Notes: generated from the sequence alone by a model not told the origin. Positions 1 to 7,490 are shown, counted from the stretch's first letter. The stretch: DNA of 26,796 bases from an uncultured Oxalobacter sp. (GCA_934401755.1 CAKRSU010000024.1:1-26796); one strand, 5' to 3'. A program made the numbers and translations.

Positions 1-35
1 GTGCATTTGATGTTCCACCTAAGAAAAAGAAGTAA
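1..35 (+). CDS. C-terminal tail of an upstream gene (5' end outside window)
   Basis: Reading from base 3, the frame gives AFDVPPKKKK followed by TAA at 33-35, and it is open to the window edge. The lysine-rich ending looks like a genuine protein C-terminus, but ten residues are too few to identify it. In several betaproteobacteria recA-recX lies upstream of sucCD, so a RecX tail is conceivable; this is only a guess from gene order. Confidence 0.45.
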   Translation, partial: AFDVPPKKKK

Positions 36-56
36 TTCTTTCACGGTGAATTTCTG

Positions 57-107
57 ATAATCTTGCTTTGCAAGATTATTTCAGTGGGTGATGTCCATCA
101 TCACCCA
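57..107 (+). promoter_or_regulatory. Tandem stem-loops between the upstream gene and sucC
   Basis: Two perfect inverted repeats follow each other. The first pairs ataatcttgc (57-66) with gcaagattat (70-79) around a 3-nt loop. The second pairs tgggtgatg (85-93) with catcaccca (99-107) around a 5-nt loop. A run of T occurs at 114-120, just before the sucC ribosome-binding site. The first could be a weak terminator for the upstream gene. The second could be a terminator or a structure in the sucC leader. The T-run is not directly attached to either stem, so the role is uncertain. Confidence 0.5.
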
Positions 108-135
108 TTCATCTATTTTTTTAAAGGACGAACGT

Positions 136-1302
136 ATGAATGTTCATGAATATCAGGGTAAGGAAATCCTGCGTAAATATGGCGTGACGACTCCACGCGG
201 TATTCCTTGCTTTAGTGTTGACGAAGCGGTAGAAGCTGCTAAAAAACTAGGTGGTAACGTTTGGGTTGTTAAAGCTCAGATCCATGCTGGTGGTCGTGGT
301 AAAGGTGGCGGTGTTAAGGTTGCAAAATCCTTAGAAGAAGTTCGTGAATTAGCGAGCCAGATTCTGGGGATGACTTTGGTTACCCATCAGACCGGACCTC
401 AGGGTAAATTAGTTCAGCGCTTATTGATCGAAGAAGGCGCAGATATTCAAAAAGAATATTATGTTGGTATGGTTATTGACCGTGCTACTCAACGAGTTGC
501 TTTAATGGCATCTTCTGAAGGGGGTATGGATATCGAAACCGTTGCCGCTAATACACCTGAACTGATCCATAAAGTTTTCATTGATCCAGCAACGGGGTTG
601 ACTGATGCTGAAGGTGAAGATATTGCTCGTAAGATTGGAATGCCTGAAGCTGCTGTTAAAGAAGCCTGCAAATTTATGCAAGGTTTGTACAATGCGTTTG
701 TTGATACAGACGCCTCTTTGGCAGAAATCAATCCATTAATCCGTACCAGTGATAATCGTGTTATTGCATTGGATGCTAAATTCAATTTTGACTCTAATGC
801 TTTGTACCGTCATCCTGAAATCGTTGCATTGCGCGATTTGAGCGAAGAAGATCCTGATGAAATCAAGGCTTCTGAATTTGGATTGACCTATATTTCTTTG
901 GATGGCAATATCGCATGCTTGGTTAATGGTGCTGGGTTGGCAATGGCAACCATGGATATCATTAAATTGTATGGCGGCTCTCCAGCAAACTTCCTTGACG
1001 TCGGTGGTGGTGCAACAACTGAACGTGTTACCGAAGCCTTTAAGATTATGTTGGCTAATCCAAAGGTTAAGGCAATCTTGGTTAACATTTTCGGTGGCAT
1101 TATGCGGTGCGATGTGATTGCAAATGGTGTTGTTGCCGCAGCAAAACAGGTTGAATTGAAAGTACCTTTGATTGTTCGTTTGGAAGGTACCAATGTCGAT
1201 CTGGGTAAGAAAATCCTGGCTGAATCCGGTTTGCCAATCATCTCTGCGAATGGTATGGCAGATGCAGCAGAAAAAGCAGTCAACGCAGCAAAGGGTAACT
1301 AA
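136..1302 (+). CDS. sucC: Succinyl-CoA synthetase (ADP-forming) beta subunit
   Basis: This is the beta subunit of the TCA-cycle enzyme that converts succinyl-CoA, ADP and phosphate to succinate, CoA and ATP; it acts in the cytoplasm with SucD. The 388-residue length equals that of E. coli SucC. The protein opens with [16 protein letters not shown], typical of the ATP-grasp N-terminal domain, followed by the glycine-rich [14 protein letters not shown] segment. The C-terminal CoA-ligase domain shows [13 protein letters not shown] and [15 protein letters not shown]. The ATG at 136 is preferred over an in-frame start at 88 because it has a ribosome-binding site (aaaggacg, 123-130) and gives the family-standard N-terminus. 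Two bases separate its stop from sucD, so the two are surely co-transcribed. Residue patterns look betaproteobacterial (impression, not computed). Confidence 0.98.
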   Translation: MNVHEYQGKEILRKYGVTTPRGIPCFSVDEAVEAAKKLGGNVWVVKAQIHAGGRGKGGGVKVAKSLEEVRELASQILGMTLVTHQTGPQGKLVQRLLIEEGADIQKEYYVGMVIDRATQRVALMASSEGGMDIETVAANTPELIHKVFIDPATGLTDAEGEDIARKIGMPEAAVKEACKFMQGLYNAFVDTDASLAEINPLIRTSDNRVIALDAKFNFDSNALYRHPEIVALRDLSEEDPDEIKASEFGLTYISLDGNIACLVNGAGLAMATMDIIKLYGGSPANFLDVGGGATTERVTEAFKIMLANPKVKAILVNIFGGIMRCDVIANGVVAAAKQVELKVPLIVRLEGTNVDLGKKILAESGLPIISANGMADAAEKAVNAAKGN

Positions 1303-1304
1303 TT

Positions 1305-2180
1305 ATGTCTATTCTGATTAATAAGAACAGCCGTGTCATCGTTCAGGGTCTGACAGGTAAAACAGGTGCATTCCATACTGAAATGTCCATGAACTATGCT
1401 TTTGGTAAAGAATGCTATGTCGGTGGTGTTAATCCTAAAAAAGCAGGAACTGAATTTTTAGGATTGCCTGTTTTTGCAACTGCTAAAGAAGCAAAAGAAC
1501 AGACCGGTGCTAATGTTTCAGTTATTTATGTTCCACCTCCATTTGCAGCTGCTGCGATTGATGAAGCAGTTGAAGCGGAAATGGATCTTGTTATCTGTAT
1601 TACTGAAGGTATTCCAGTTGAAGATATGCTGCGTACCCGTTATAAGATGCAAGGTAAAAAGACCATTTTAGTGGGACCTAACTGCCCAGGCGTTATTACT
1701 CCAGATGAATTAAAGATCGGTATTATGCCAGGTCATATTCATAAGAAAGGGTCTATTGGTGTTGTTTCTAAATCAGGAACTTTGACTTATGAAGCAGCAG
1801 GTCAATTAGCTGAATTCGGTCTTGGACAATCTACCGTTGTTGGGGTTGGTGGTGATCCTATTAATGGGTTGAAACATATTGATGTTTTGAAGATGTTCAA
1901 CGAAGATCCAGAAACCGAAGCTGTTATCATGGTAGGTGAAATCGGTGGTAATGACGAAGAAACCGCTGCTCGCTGGGTCAAAGAAAATATGAAGAAACCA
2001 GTTGTTGGGTTTATTGCTGGTGTTACTGCGCCTCCAGGAAAACGTATGGGACATGCCGGTGCAATTATTTCTGGCGGTAAAGGAACCGCTCAGGAAAAAC
2101 TGGCTGTTATGGAAGAATGCGGTATTAAAGTCACTAGAAATCCAGCAGAAATCGGTAAGACACTGAAATCTGTTCTGTAA
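1305..2180 (+). CDS. sucD: Succinyl-CoA synthetase (ADP-forming) alpha subunit
   Basis: The alpha subunit binds CoA and carries the phosphorylated active-site histidine of succinyl-CoA synthetase, in an alpha2beta2 complex with SucC. The 291-residue protein has the N-terminal CoA-binding Rossmann-type domain ([16 protein letters not shown], about residues 11-26) and the [10 protein letters not shown] segment (124-133). It also has the ligase domain with [14 protein letters not shown], whose His250 corresponds to the phosphohistidine of the family. The gene starts two bases after the sucC stop and is the last of the operon: a strong stem-loop terminator follows at 2237. No abnormality is seen. 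Confidence 0.98.
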   Translation: MSILINKNSRVIVQGLTGKTGAFHTEMSMNYAFGKECYVGGVNPKKAGTEFLGLPVFATAKEAKEQTGANVSVIYVPPPFAAAAIDEAVEAEMDLVICITEGIPVEDMLRTRYKMQGKKTILVGPNCPGVITPDELKIGIMPGHIHKKGSIGVVSKSGTLTYEAAGQLAEFGLGQSTVVGVGGDPINGLKHIDVLKMFNEDPETEAVIMVGEIGGNDEETAARWVKENMKKPVVGFIAGVTAPPGKRMGHAGAIISGGKGTAQEKLAVMEECGIKVTRNPAEIGKTLKSVL

Positions 2181-2236
2181 TTTTTCTAGTTTTAATTCTT
2201 CTAAAAACTCGGTGATTGTCGGGTTTTAGATCGCTG

Positions 2237-2276
2237 AAAAAGTCCCCAAAGCAAGAAAAGCCTTGGGGACTTTTGC
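2237..2276 (+). terminator. Rho-independent terminator of sucCD; left inverted-repeat copy
   Basis: A 12-bp perfect stem (aaaagtccccaa / ttggggactttt) encloses a loop containing gcaagaaaagc, with a T-rich tail. It sits about 57 bases after the sucD stop and should end the sucCD transcript. Because both flanks are A/T runs, it could also work from the other strand. The same sequence, including the asymmetric loop, recurs in inverted orientation at 3898-3945. Confidence 0.85.
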
Positions 2277-2284
2277 TTTTATTG
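2237..2284 (+). repeat. Left arm of a 48-nt inverted repeat flanking the accessory island
   Basis: The reverse complement of this segment aligns without gaps to 3898-3945, with 7 mismatches over 48 positions counted by eye. Loop sequences match only in the inverted alignment (gcttttcttgc versus ttttttcttgc). The similarity is therefore a true inverted repeat and not merely two palindromes compared head to tail. Confidence 0.75.
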
Positions 2285-2627
2285 AGAAATATGGTATTGA
2301 TTCCAGTGAATATGATGTCATCTGTGGATGGAGAGCCAATGCTTCGTACTTCTACATTGCAAAAGAATTTGTGTGGGATAATATCGACATCGATATTCTT
2401 GAAGAACTGCTTTCGTTGGGCGAGTTAGGCATCCAGTATTGCATCAAATCCAAAGTGGCTTATGCAAATTTGAGGGAGAAAAGTGATGAATTGCTTGTTG
2501 TTCCCTATGCCGAATTTAATGACAGATACAATCAGAGAGATGTGACCGAAGGAAAAATATGCGTGATCTTGTTGATTCCGATGCAAATAAGGTCACAAAA
2601 GTGTTTAGCACTTTGTTTGAGAGGTGA
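2279..2627 (+). pseudogene. DUF3990-like (ADP-ribosyltransferase-fold) remnant, 5'-truncated and frameshifted
   Basis: The recognisable product starts at IEKYGIDSSEYDVICGWRAN and runs through ASYFYIAKEFV, LGELGIQYCIKS and FNDRYNQRD. This resembles the C-terminal half of DUF3990 proteins, which to my knowledge fall in the ADP-ribosyltransferase clan. The N-terminal half, which would hold NAD-binding elements, is absent: homology begins inside the tail of the sucD terminator. A frameshift lies at the A-run 2553-2557; adding one A continues into NMRDLVDSDANKVTKVF and a stop at 2625-2627. That stop overlaps the ATG of the next gene (TGATG), so the genes were once translationally coupled. The family call is from remembered pattern and is moderately certain; loss of function is well supported. 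Confidence 0.65.
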
Positions 2628-3049
2628 TGATAGTGGGGGCGTATTCACAGGAATATTTAAACGATGTGGTAGAAAACCAAGGCAAGCTCTTTGATCTTGT
2701 GGCGCAGGAGTATCCCGATAAGGATACTGAGGGGTTCATTAACACCTATATGGCAAGCAAGACGAGAAAGAGCATTGATGAAGCGAAAGCCTATGTCAGT
2801 ACAATGGACGCAAAAGCGCTTTGGGCTTATTTCACGGAAACGGAAAACTACCGACTGAAAGAGGGTAAAGCGCTAGAAGGTTTTATGCCAGCTTGGGTCG
2901 GAGCATTTTATGCCTATTACCAGTGGTTTTATGATTTGCCTAGTGCGGAACTGGTCAAGAAGATTCCTGTGTCCTTTTTGAAAAAGGCATATGCTGGGCT
3001 TCATGACTTGGAACTTGATTTGGCAGTAAAAAAAGTGGGGAAAGTATGA
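2627..3049 (+). CDS. Unknown protein, middle gene of the island
   Basis: A 140-residue open frame of unrecognised family. It is acidic in its first half (EYLNDVVENQGKLFDLVAQE), then aromatic-rich (AFYAYYQWFYDLP), with a predicted mainly helical, cytoplasmic character and no signal peptide or membrane segment. Start choice is open: ATG 2627 overlaps the preceding stop, while GTG 2633 is better spaced from the gagagg ribosome-binding site at 2619-2624. Its own stop (3047-3049) overlaps the ATG of the next gene (ATGA), so it sat in a coupled three-gene unit between an ART-like gene and a NADAR gene. It is the only member of the trio with an uninterrupted frame. A function linked to ADP-ribosylation is inference from position only. 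Confidence 0.6.
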   Translation: MIVGAYSQEYLNDVVENQGKLFDLVAQEYPDKDTEGFINTYMASKTRKSIDEAKAYVSTMDAKALWAYFTETENYRLKEGKALEGFMPAWVGAFYAYYQWFYDLPSAELVKKIPVSFLKKAYAGLHDLELDLAVKKVGKV

Positions 3050-3521
3050 TGGCCGTTATCTGCTTTCACAACGAAAATGAAAAAAACGGATACCTTAGCA
3101 ATTGGTATCCCTCCTCATTTACGCTTGATGGTGCCACCTTTTCCTCAATGGAGCAGTATATGATGTACCGCAAGGCACTTTGCTTTGGCGATGATAAGGT
3201 CGCTGCACAAATCCTTGCTACGGATAATGTTGCCGAAATTAAGGCACTTGGACGGCTTGTGTCCGGTTATGATGAAAATCTATGGAATGGGATTCGGCAA
3301 ATCGTTGTTTATGAGGGACTTTTTGCAAAGTTTTCGCAGAATCCTAAATTGAGGGAGCAATTGAAAGGTACAGAAAATGCTATTCTTGCCGAGTGTGCGG
3401 TGAAAGACTGGATATGGGCATCGGTTTGTCTATGCGTGATCCAAACCGACTTGACCGGACTAAATGGCAGGGCCAAAATCTACTTGGTTATGCCCTTATG
3501 ATGGTGCGAAAAAGACTTTAA
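3046..3521 (+). pseudogene. NADAR-family (YbiA-like) ADP-ribose-processing gene, frameshifted near the 3' end
   Basis: The product shows the NADAR hallmarks: FLSNWYP-like motif (YLSNWYPSSFTLDG), FSSMEQYMMYRKA, and ALGRLVSGYDENLWNGIR. NADAR proteins cleave or process ADP-ribose derivatives, and some remove ADP-ribose from guanine in partnership with DarT-type toxins. Near the C-terminus the expected WGIGLSMRDPNRLDRTKW is found only after restoring one G at 3416-3418; the corrected frame continues with GQNLLGYALMMVRKRL to TAA 3519-3521. As read, the frame instead ends at 3501 with an unrelated tail, losing conserved C-terminal residues. It overlaps the previous gene by 4 nt. The family call is firm. 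Whether the indel is real or a homopolymer sequencing error cannot be told from here. Confidence 0.8.
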
Positions 3522-3897
3522 GCGACATATTCTTGGGAACAGCATAAGTTATATTACAGATAATATTGCCACGGTATCGTGTTACCGAAAAAGGTTGATA
3601 CGCGCTTAAATGATGCTGTACGTGAATGGTTAAAATTGTGAAGTATTGATAATGTGTATGCAGTCGCTGTATCGCAGGGCAGTTCTCCCTCAAAAAGTGG
3701 GAATGCACTAAAAAATAGGCATAACATTGAAAACATGTTATGCCTAAGGAAAGTTCAGTCCAAGCCAAGAAAAGGGCCCTTAGTCCTATCATGGCGGGAT
3801 GATGAAGACACTTTTTATGCCTAAAACAAATTCTAAAGTTCCTTTCAGATGGCATACAGCACTTTTTAGGCTTCGACACTCAAAGCTTTTAATCAAA
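3522..3897. other. Gene-free degenerate stretch of the island
   Basis: No credible gene is seen. A short frame on the plus strand ends in KKVDTRLNDAVREWLKL with a stop near 3650. It has the look of a gene-end fragment, but there is no start and no recognised family. Open frames on the minus strand here have no ribosome-binding sites and unprotein-like composition. The segment also contains the hairpin at 3716-3746. It most likely represents decayed accessory DNA carried with the island. Confidence 0.5.
3716..3746 (-). terminator. Perfect 12-bp stem-loop, minus-strand terminator-like
   Basis: taggcataacat (3716-3727) pairs exactly with atgttatgccta (3735-3746) around a 7-nt loop. On the minus strand the stem is followed at once by a run of T, the layout of an intrinsic terminator. 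It lies beyond the pncC terminator, so it may be a leftover of a lost minus-strand gene or a backup terminator. Confidence 0.55.
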
Positions 3898-3945
3898 CAA
3901 TAAAAGTAAAAGTCTCCAAATTTTTTCTTGCTTTGGAGGCTTTTT
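3898..3945 (-). terminator. Terminator of thiL-pgpA-pncC; right inverted-repeat copy
   Basis: On the minus strand, agcctccaaa and tttggagact form a stem with one mismatch around a loop containing gcaagaaaaa, with T-rich flanks on both sides. It lies some 45 bases past the pncC stop and should end that operon. It may also work for plus-strand transcripts leaving the island. It is the inverted partner of 2237-2284. Confidence 0.75.
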
Positions 3946-3990
3946 TTACAGTCTGGTTCAACGGCCGCCAGTTTTTTTAAGAAATACCTA

Positions 3991-4491
3991 TTAAAAATGT
4001 CCTGTTTTTAGATAATGACAGAGACATGTTAAAGCATGTTGAATACTTTGATTTCTGATCATTTCACGGTCTCCATTAAAATGTTGCTTATCGGTACTGA
4101 ATGTTCCATCTTTTGAGGCAAATCCGAAACAGACGGTTCCAACCGGTTTTTCAGGGGATCCACCACTAGGGCCTGCAATTCCCGTTGTTGAGATAGCAAT
4201 ATCTCCGGCTGTTACAGTTAGAGCGCCTTTTGCCATGGCTAATGCCACTTTTTGGCTAACAGCTCCTTGCTGAGCAATGAGATTTTCCGGAACATTAACA
4301 AGCTGTGTTTTCGAGGCATTAGAGTAAGTTGTAAAGCCGCATTCAAACCAAGATGAAGCGCCTGGAATATCGGTAATGAGTTTTGCTAGAGCCCCACCGG
4401 TACAGGATTCAACCGTAACCAGTTTCATGTTTTTCTGTGAGAGTAGTAAACCAACTTGGCGAGAGAGTTCCAAATAGTTGTCTGACATCAT
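3991..4491 (-). CDS. pncC: Nicotinamide-nucleotide amidohydrolase (CinA C-terminal domain protein)
   Basis: This enzyme deamidates nicotinamide mononucleotide to nicotinate mononucleotide in the pyridine nucleotide salvage cycle, in the cytoplasm. The 166-residue protein is a stand-alone CinA C-terminal domain, the usual form in proteobacteria. It has VTVESCTGGALAKLI with Ser29, followed by GFTTYSNASKTQLVNV with Tyr56 and Lys61, spaced as in the family active site. The glycine-rich STTGIAGPSGGSPEKPVGTV follows. The start is either of two adjacent ATGs (4491 or 4488). It is the last gene of thiL-pgpA-pncC, 15 bases after pgpA. The location beside the island's ADP-ribose/NAD genes is probably coincidental, since this gene order is common in the lineage. 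Confidence 0.93.
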   Translation of the reverse strand: MMSDNYLELSRQVGLLLSQKNMKLVTVESCTGGALAKLITDIPGASSWFECGFTTYSNASKTQLVNVPENLIAQQGAVSQKVALAMAKGALTVTAGDIAISTTGIAGPSGGSPEKPVGTVCFGFASKDGTFSTDKQHFNGDREMIRNQSIQHALTCLCHYLKTGHF

Positions 4492-4506
4492 ATTTCTCCA
4501 GAGAAA

Positions 4507-5025
4507 TTAAAAAAACGTTGCGATTATTTTTGTATAAAGCATCAGGGAAAAAATAACGAAAAGGGCAGCGATCACATCGTCTAGCATAACGCCAAATCCA
4601 CCATGAATGTTTTTGTCAAACCATCGAATAGGTGGGGGTTTGAGCATATCAAATGCTCTAAAGAGAATAAAAGCGGCGATTTCTTCAAGAAGCGTTGTTG
4701 GCATCATGCACGCTAGAATGAACCATATTGCAATAATTTCATCCCAGACCATATGCCCGCTATCTGGACTATTGAGCGCATCTCCTGTGAATTGACAAGC
4801 TTTTATTCCTAATAAAAAACCAACGATACAAATGATGTACCAAGTTATGTTGGTAAAAATGCTTGGAAATTGTTGCGTTAGGATATGAAAACTGATGGAA
4901 CCAAAAACAGTGCCGACAGTTCCCGGCATAATAGGAGAAAGACCACTGCCAAATCCCAATGAAATCATATGCCAAGGATGAGACATCATGAAAGCAAAAT
5001 TAGGACGAATGCGAGTTTTATTCAT
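4507..5025 (-). CDS. pgpA: Phosphatidylglycerophosphatase A
   Basis: An inner-membrane enzyme that dephosphorylates phosphatidylglycerol phosphate, the last step of phosphatidylglycerol synthesis. The 172-residue protein has GFGSGLSPIMPGTVGT near residue 25, the conserved VWDEIIAIW acidic motif, and FRAFDMLKPPPIRWFDK followed by GGFGVMLDDVIAA. Several hydrophobic segments fit three to four membrane spans. Its start overlaps the thiL stop by four bases (ATGA), indicating translational coupling. The thiL-pgpA pairing is widespread in proteobacteria although the two enzymes belong to different pathways. No defects are seen. Confidence 0.95.
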   Translation of the reverse strand: MNKTRIRPNFAFMMSHPWHMISLGFGSGLSPIMPGTVGTVFGSISFHILTQQFPSIFTNITWYIICIVGFLLGIKACQFTGDALNSPDSGHMVWDEIIAIWFILACMMPTTLLEEIAAFILFRAFDMLKPPPIRWFDKNIHGGFGVMLDDVIAALFVIFSLMLYTKIIATFF

Positions 5026-5987
5026 TTTTTGGAAGAAATGAAGTGATCAAAAGAATGGATATTACCGATGTTAACTGGACCATTTGAGTTGAAAAGTCGA
5101 ATTCCTGGCGTTGATTCAATTTTTCCGATACGAGTAACGGGTATTCCTGTGCGGATACCCGCATCAATTACAAGAGCTCTTTTCTCTTCGGGGGCAGTAA
5201 AGCAGAGTTCATAGTCATCACCACCACCAAGTGTGCATTGGAAGCGCCATGATTCGCTTTGTTGAGCGAGGATCGAGCTGATTGGTAGATTATCGGTATT
5301 AATCGATGCCCCAACATGAGAGGCATCTAAAATATGAGATAGATCGCCTAAAAGACCGTCTGACAGATCAAGTGCAGCATGTGCGATATTTCTTAAATGA
5401 GTTCCTAATTCAACACGAGGCATCGGCTGCTGCATACGAGGAAGGACTTGCTGGAATACTTGCTCAGGTAAGATCAATTCTTTTCGCATATGAGCTAAAG
5501 CGAGTCGGGCATCGCCAATAGTGCCAGAAATCCAAATATCGTCATTAGGTTGAGCCATATGACGTTGTAATGATTGTCCGACTGGAATTTGTCCAAATAT
5601 TGTGATGCATATATTTAAGGGACCGCGAGTCGTATCGCCACCAATTAATTCACATTGATATTTATCAGCAAGAGCAAGCATTCCTTTGGCAAAAGGGGCA
5701 ATCCAATTTTCATCAGATTTAGGTAATGATAATGCAAGTGTAAATGCAACCGGAGTTGCTCCCATGGCAGCAAGATCAGAAAGATTAACCGCTAAAGATT
5801 TGTGTCCCAATTGTTTTGGATCCGTATCAGGGAAAAAATGGGTGCCTGATACCAACATATCGGTTGAAATTGCTGTCTGTAGGTTAGCGGTTTGTTTTAA
5901 AAGTGCGCAATCATCACCGACACCTAAATCAGCTTTAAAAGAGGGTCTGGTAAAATATTTCGTAATGAGATCAAATTCAGAAATCAT
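5022..5987 (-). CDS. thiL: Thiamine-monophosphate kinase
   Basis: ThiL phosphorylates thiamine monophosphate to the cofactor thiamine diphosphate with ATP in the cytoplasm. The 321-residue protein belongs to the PurM-like ATP-binding fold. The metal and nucleotide-binding acidic motifs are all present: GVGDDCALL (Asp25, Asp26), STDMLVSGTHFF (Asp43), VNLSDLAAMGA (Asp71), IGGDTTRGP (Asp118), and further on LDLSDGLLGDL and GGGDDYELCF. It is first in thiL-pgpA-pncC, divergent from the antiporter gene across a 190-bp spacer. On the minus strand a TGGCCA/CATAAT pair with a 17-nt spacer (around 6065-6070 and 6042-6047) is a possible but weak promoter. Confidence 0.96.
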   Translation of the reverse strand: MISEFDLITKYFTRPSFKADLGVGDDCALLKQTANLQTAISTDMLVSGTHFFPDTDPKQLGHKSLAVNLSDLAAMGATPVAFTLALSLPKSDENWIAPFAKGMLALADKYQCELIGGDTTRGPLNICITIFGQIPVGQSLQRHMAQPNDDIWISGTIGDARLALAHMRKELILPEQVFQQVLPRMQQPMPRVELGTHLRNIAHAALDLSDGLLGDLSHILDASHVGASINTDNLPISSILAQQSESWRFQCTLGGGDDYELCFTAPEEKRALVIDAGIRTGIPVTRIGKIESTPGIRLFNSNGPVNIGNIHSFDHFISSKK

Positions 5988-6027
5988 GAGTCGATAGTAT
6001 TAACTTGGATTTTTAGGATTAATCAAG

Positions 6028-6051
6028 CCATCATAGATTCTATTATGATGG
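6028..6051. other. Stem-loop in the thiL/antiporter divergent region
   Basis: ccatcata (6028-6035) pairs with tatgatgg (6044-6051). It overlaps the region where a thiL promoter would lie and has no T-run. It could be an operator or chance; a second short inverted repeat (aatcgc/gcgatt, about 6124-6141) lies nearer the antiporter gene. Confidence 0.3.
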
Positions 6052-6177
6052 TAGCAAAGTCAGTTGGCCATTTTTCAGTTTTTTTATCATTGTAAAATAA
6101 TGGTCATTTTTTAAGTTTATGATAATCGCATAATAGCGATTCCGTATTGATTATTTTTGTATTGAGAACATTTGACT

Positions 6178-7440
6178 ATGGATCAAATTTCGTTAATTGA
6201 ATATATTGGCGCAGGACTATTTTTTTTAGCATTACTTCATAGTTTTTCGACCAAATTTTTTGTGCGTCTTGCCCAGAGAAATGGGAGTAATTCAGGGCTT
6301 TGGCTGTTACTCGGGGAAGTTGAGGTTGTTTTTGGGTTCTGGGCATTTATTTTGTTAGGCTTTATGGCCATAGTCGATGGTTATGAAAATGCGGTGAAGT
6401 ATTTGGATACGAGAGATTTTACAGAACCGCTTTTTGTTTTTGCCATTTTAGTAATTGCAGGAACGCGCCCCATTTTACAAGCTGCGCAATCACTCATTAA
6501 TGCATTAGATAAGTTAATTCCTTTGCCAGGAACAATGGTCTATTATTTTTTGACGTTGTCTATTGTGCCAGTGATGGGATCCTTTATTACAGAACCGGCT
6601 GCAATGACTTTAGGGGCTATTATTTTAAGGGATCGTTTTTTCAGCAAGAAAATTCCTGAGTCCATGCGGTATTTGACGATTGCCATTTTATTAGTCAATG
6701 TTTCAATTGGTGGGGTATTAACACCTTATGCTGCACCTCCCGTTTTGATGGTTGCCGGAAAATGGGGCTGGGATTTGCACTATATGCTCATGAGTTTTGG
6801 TTGGAAAGCCGTCGTTGCTATTGGATTAAATGCATTGGTTGCTTCTTTAGTATTTAGAAAAGTTCTCTTTTCTATGGAAAAACAACCTGAAGAGAGTGAT
6901 GTTTCTCGAGTCCCTTCATGGGTGATGTTGGTTCATTTAGTAGTCTTGGTGTTAGTTGTTTTGTTTAGCCATCATCCGGTTGTGTTTTTAGGACTCTTTT
7001 TGTTGTTTTTGGGCTTTACAGATGCGTATGATCGCTATCAGAGTCCTTTGATGTTACGAGAAGGGTTACTCGTTGCTTTCTTTTTAGCGGGGTTAGTGGT
7101 TCTTGGTGGATTACAGAAATGGTGGTTGGAACCTATTTTATCCAGTATGAATAGCACCGTATTATTTGGTGGCGCAACATTATTAACGGCGATTACAGAT
7201 AATGCGGCATTAACTTATCTGGGATCTTTAGTTGAAGATTTATCAGATATTAGTAAATATGCATTAGTTGCGGGTGCCGTAACAGGAGGTGGTTTGACGG
7301 TTATTGCAAATGCACCAAATCCTGTTAGTTTTTCGTTGCTTAAAAATACATTTGAGCATAAATCAATCAGTCCGGTTTCGTTGTTTCTTTATGCATTAGC
7401 ACCAACGATTATTGCGGGAGGATGCTTTATGTTGCTTTAA
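6178..7440 (+). CDS. Putative Na+/H+ antiporter (PF07399-like)
   Basis: A 420-residue polytopic inner-membrane protein with about ten or more hydrophobic segments, resembling the putative Na+/H+ antiporter family annotated in Bordetella-type genomes. Conserved-looking stretches are GEVEVVFGFWA, FVFAILVIAGTRPIL, FITEPAAMTLGAIILRDRFF and ITDNAALTYLGSLVEDLS. Acidic and polar residues placed within membrane segments are typical of ion-coupled transporters. The ATG at 6178 is chosen, but a TTG two codons upstream (6172) is also possible because gag at about 6164 suits either. The gene is followed after 86 bases by dnaB. The transported ion is inferred from family naming only. Confidence 0.75.
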   Translation: MDQISLIEYIGAGLFFLALLHSFSTKFFVRLAQRNGSNSGLWLLLGEVEVVFGFWAFILLGFMAIVDGYENAVKYLDTRDFTEPLFVFAILVIAGTRPILQAAQSLINALDKLIPLPGTMVYYFLTLSIVPVMGSFITEPAAMTLGAIILRDRFFSKKIPESMRYLTIAILLVNVSIGGVLTPYAAPPVLMVAGKWGWDLHYMLMSFGWKAVVAIGLNALVASLVFRKVLFSMEKQPEESDVSRVPSWVMLVHLVVLVLVVLFSHHPVVFLGLFLLFLGFTDAYDRYQSPLMLREGLLVAFFLAGLVVLGGLQKWWLEPILSSMNSTVLFGGATLLTAITDNAALTYLGSLVEDLSDISKYALVAGAVTGGGLTVIANAPNPVSFSLLKNTFEHKSISPVSLFLYALAPTIIAGGCFMLL

Positions 7441-7490
7441 GGGCATATTCTGGAAATATCAATATATTCCCGCAGGCAGGTTCATCGGTT

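Noticed and set aside
888..1283. 131-codon open frame antisense to sucC
   Set aside because: A frame shadow of a highly conserved gene; no start signal and no recognisable family.
3496..3879. Minus-strand open frame of 127 codons across the island tail
   Set aside because: No ribosome-binding site, unprotein-like composition rich in Cys/His/Phe, and it crosses the hairpin at 3716-3746. It is better explained as chance in degenerate DNA.
2237..3945. Transposon or insertion sequence
   Set aside because: No transposase, integrase or resolvase frame is present and no target-site duplication was seen. Only the inverted repeats support mobility, so it is not annotated as a mobile element.
3991..4491. 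pncC as part of the ADP-ribose/NAD island
   Set aside because: pncC belongs to the usual thiL-pgpA-pncC operon of this lineage and lies outside the inverted repeats, so its NAD-related role next to the island is most likely coincidence.
5306..5997. Plus-strand open frames of 71 and 103 codons antisense to thiL
   Set aside because: They overlap the conserved thiL coding region entirely and show no family features of their own.
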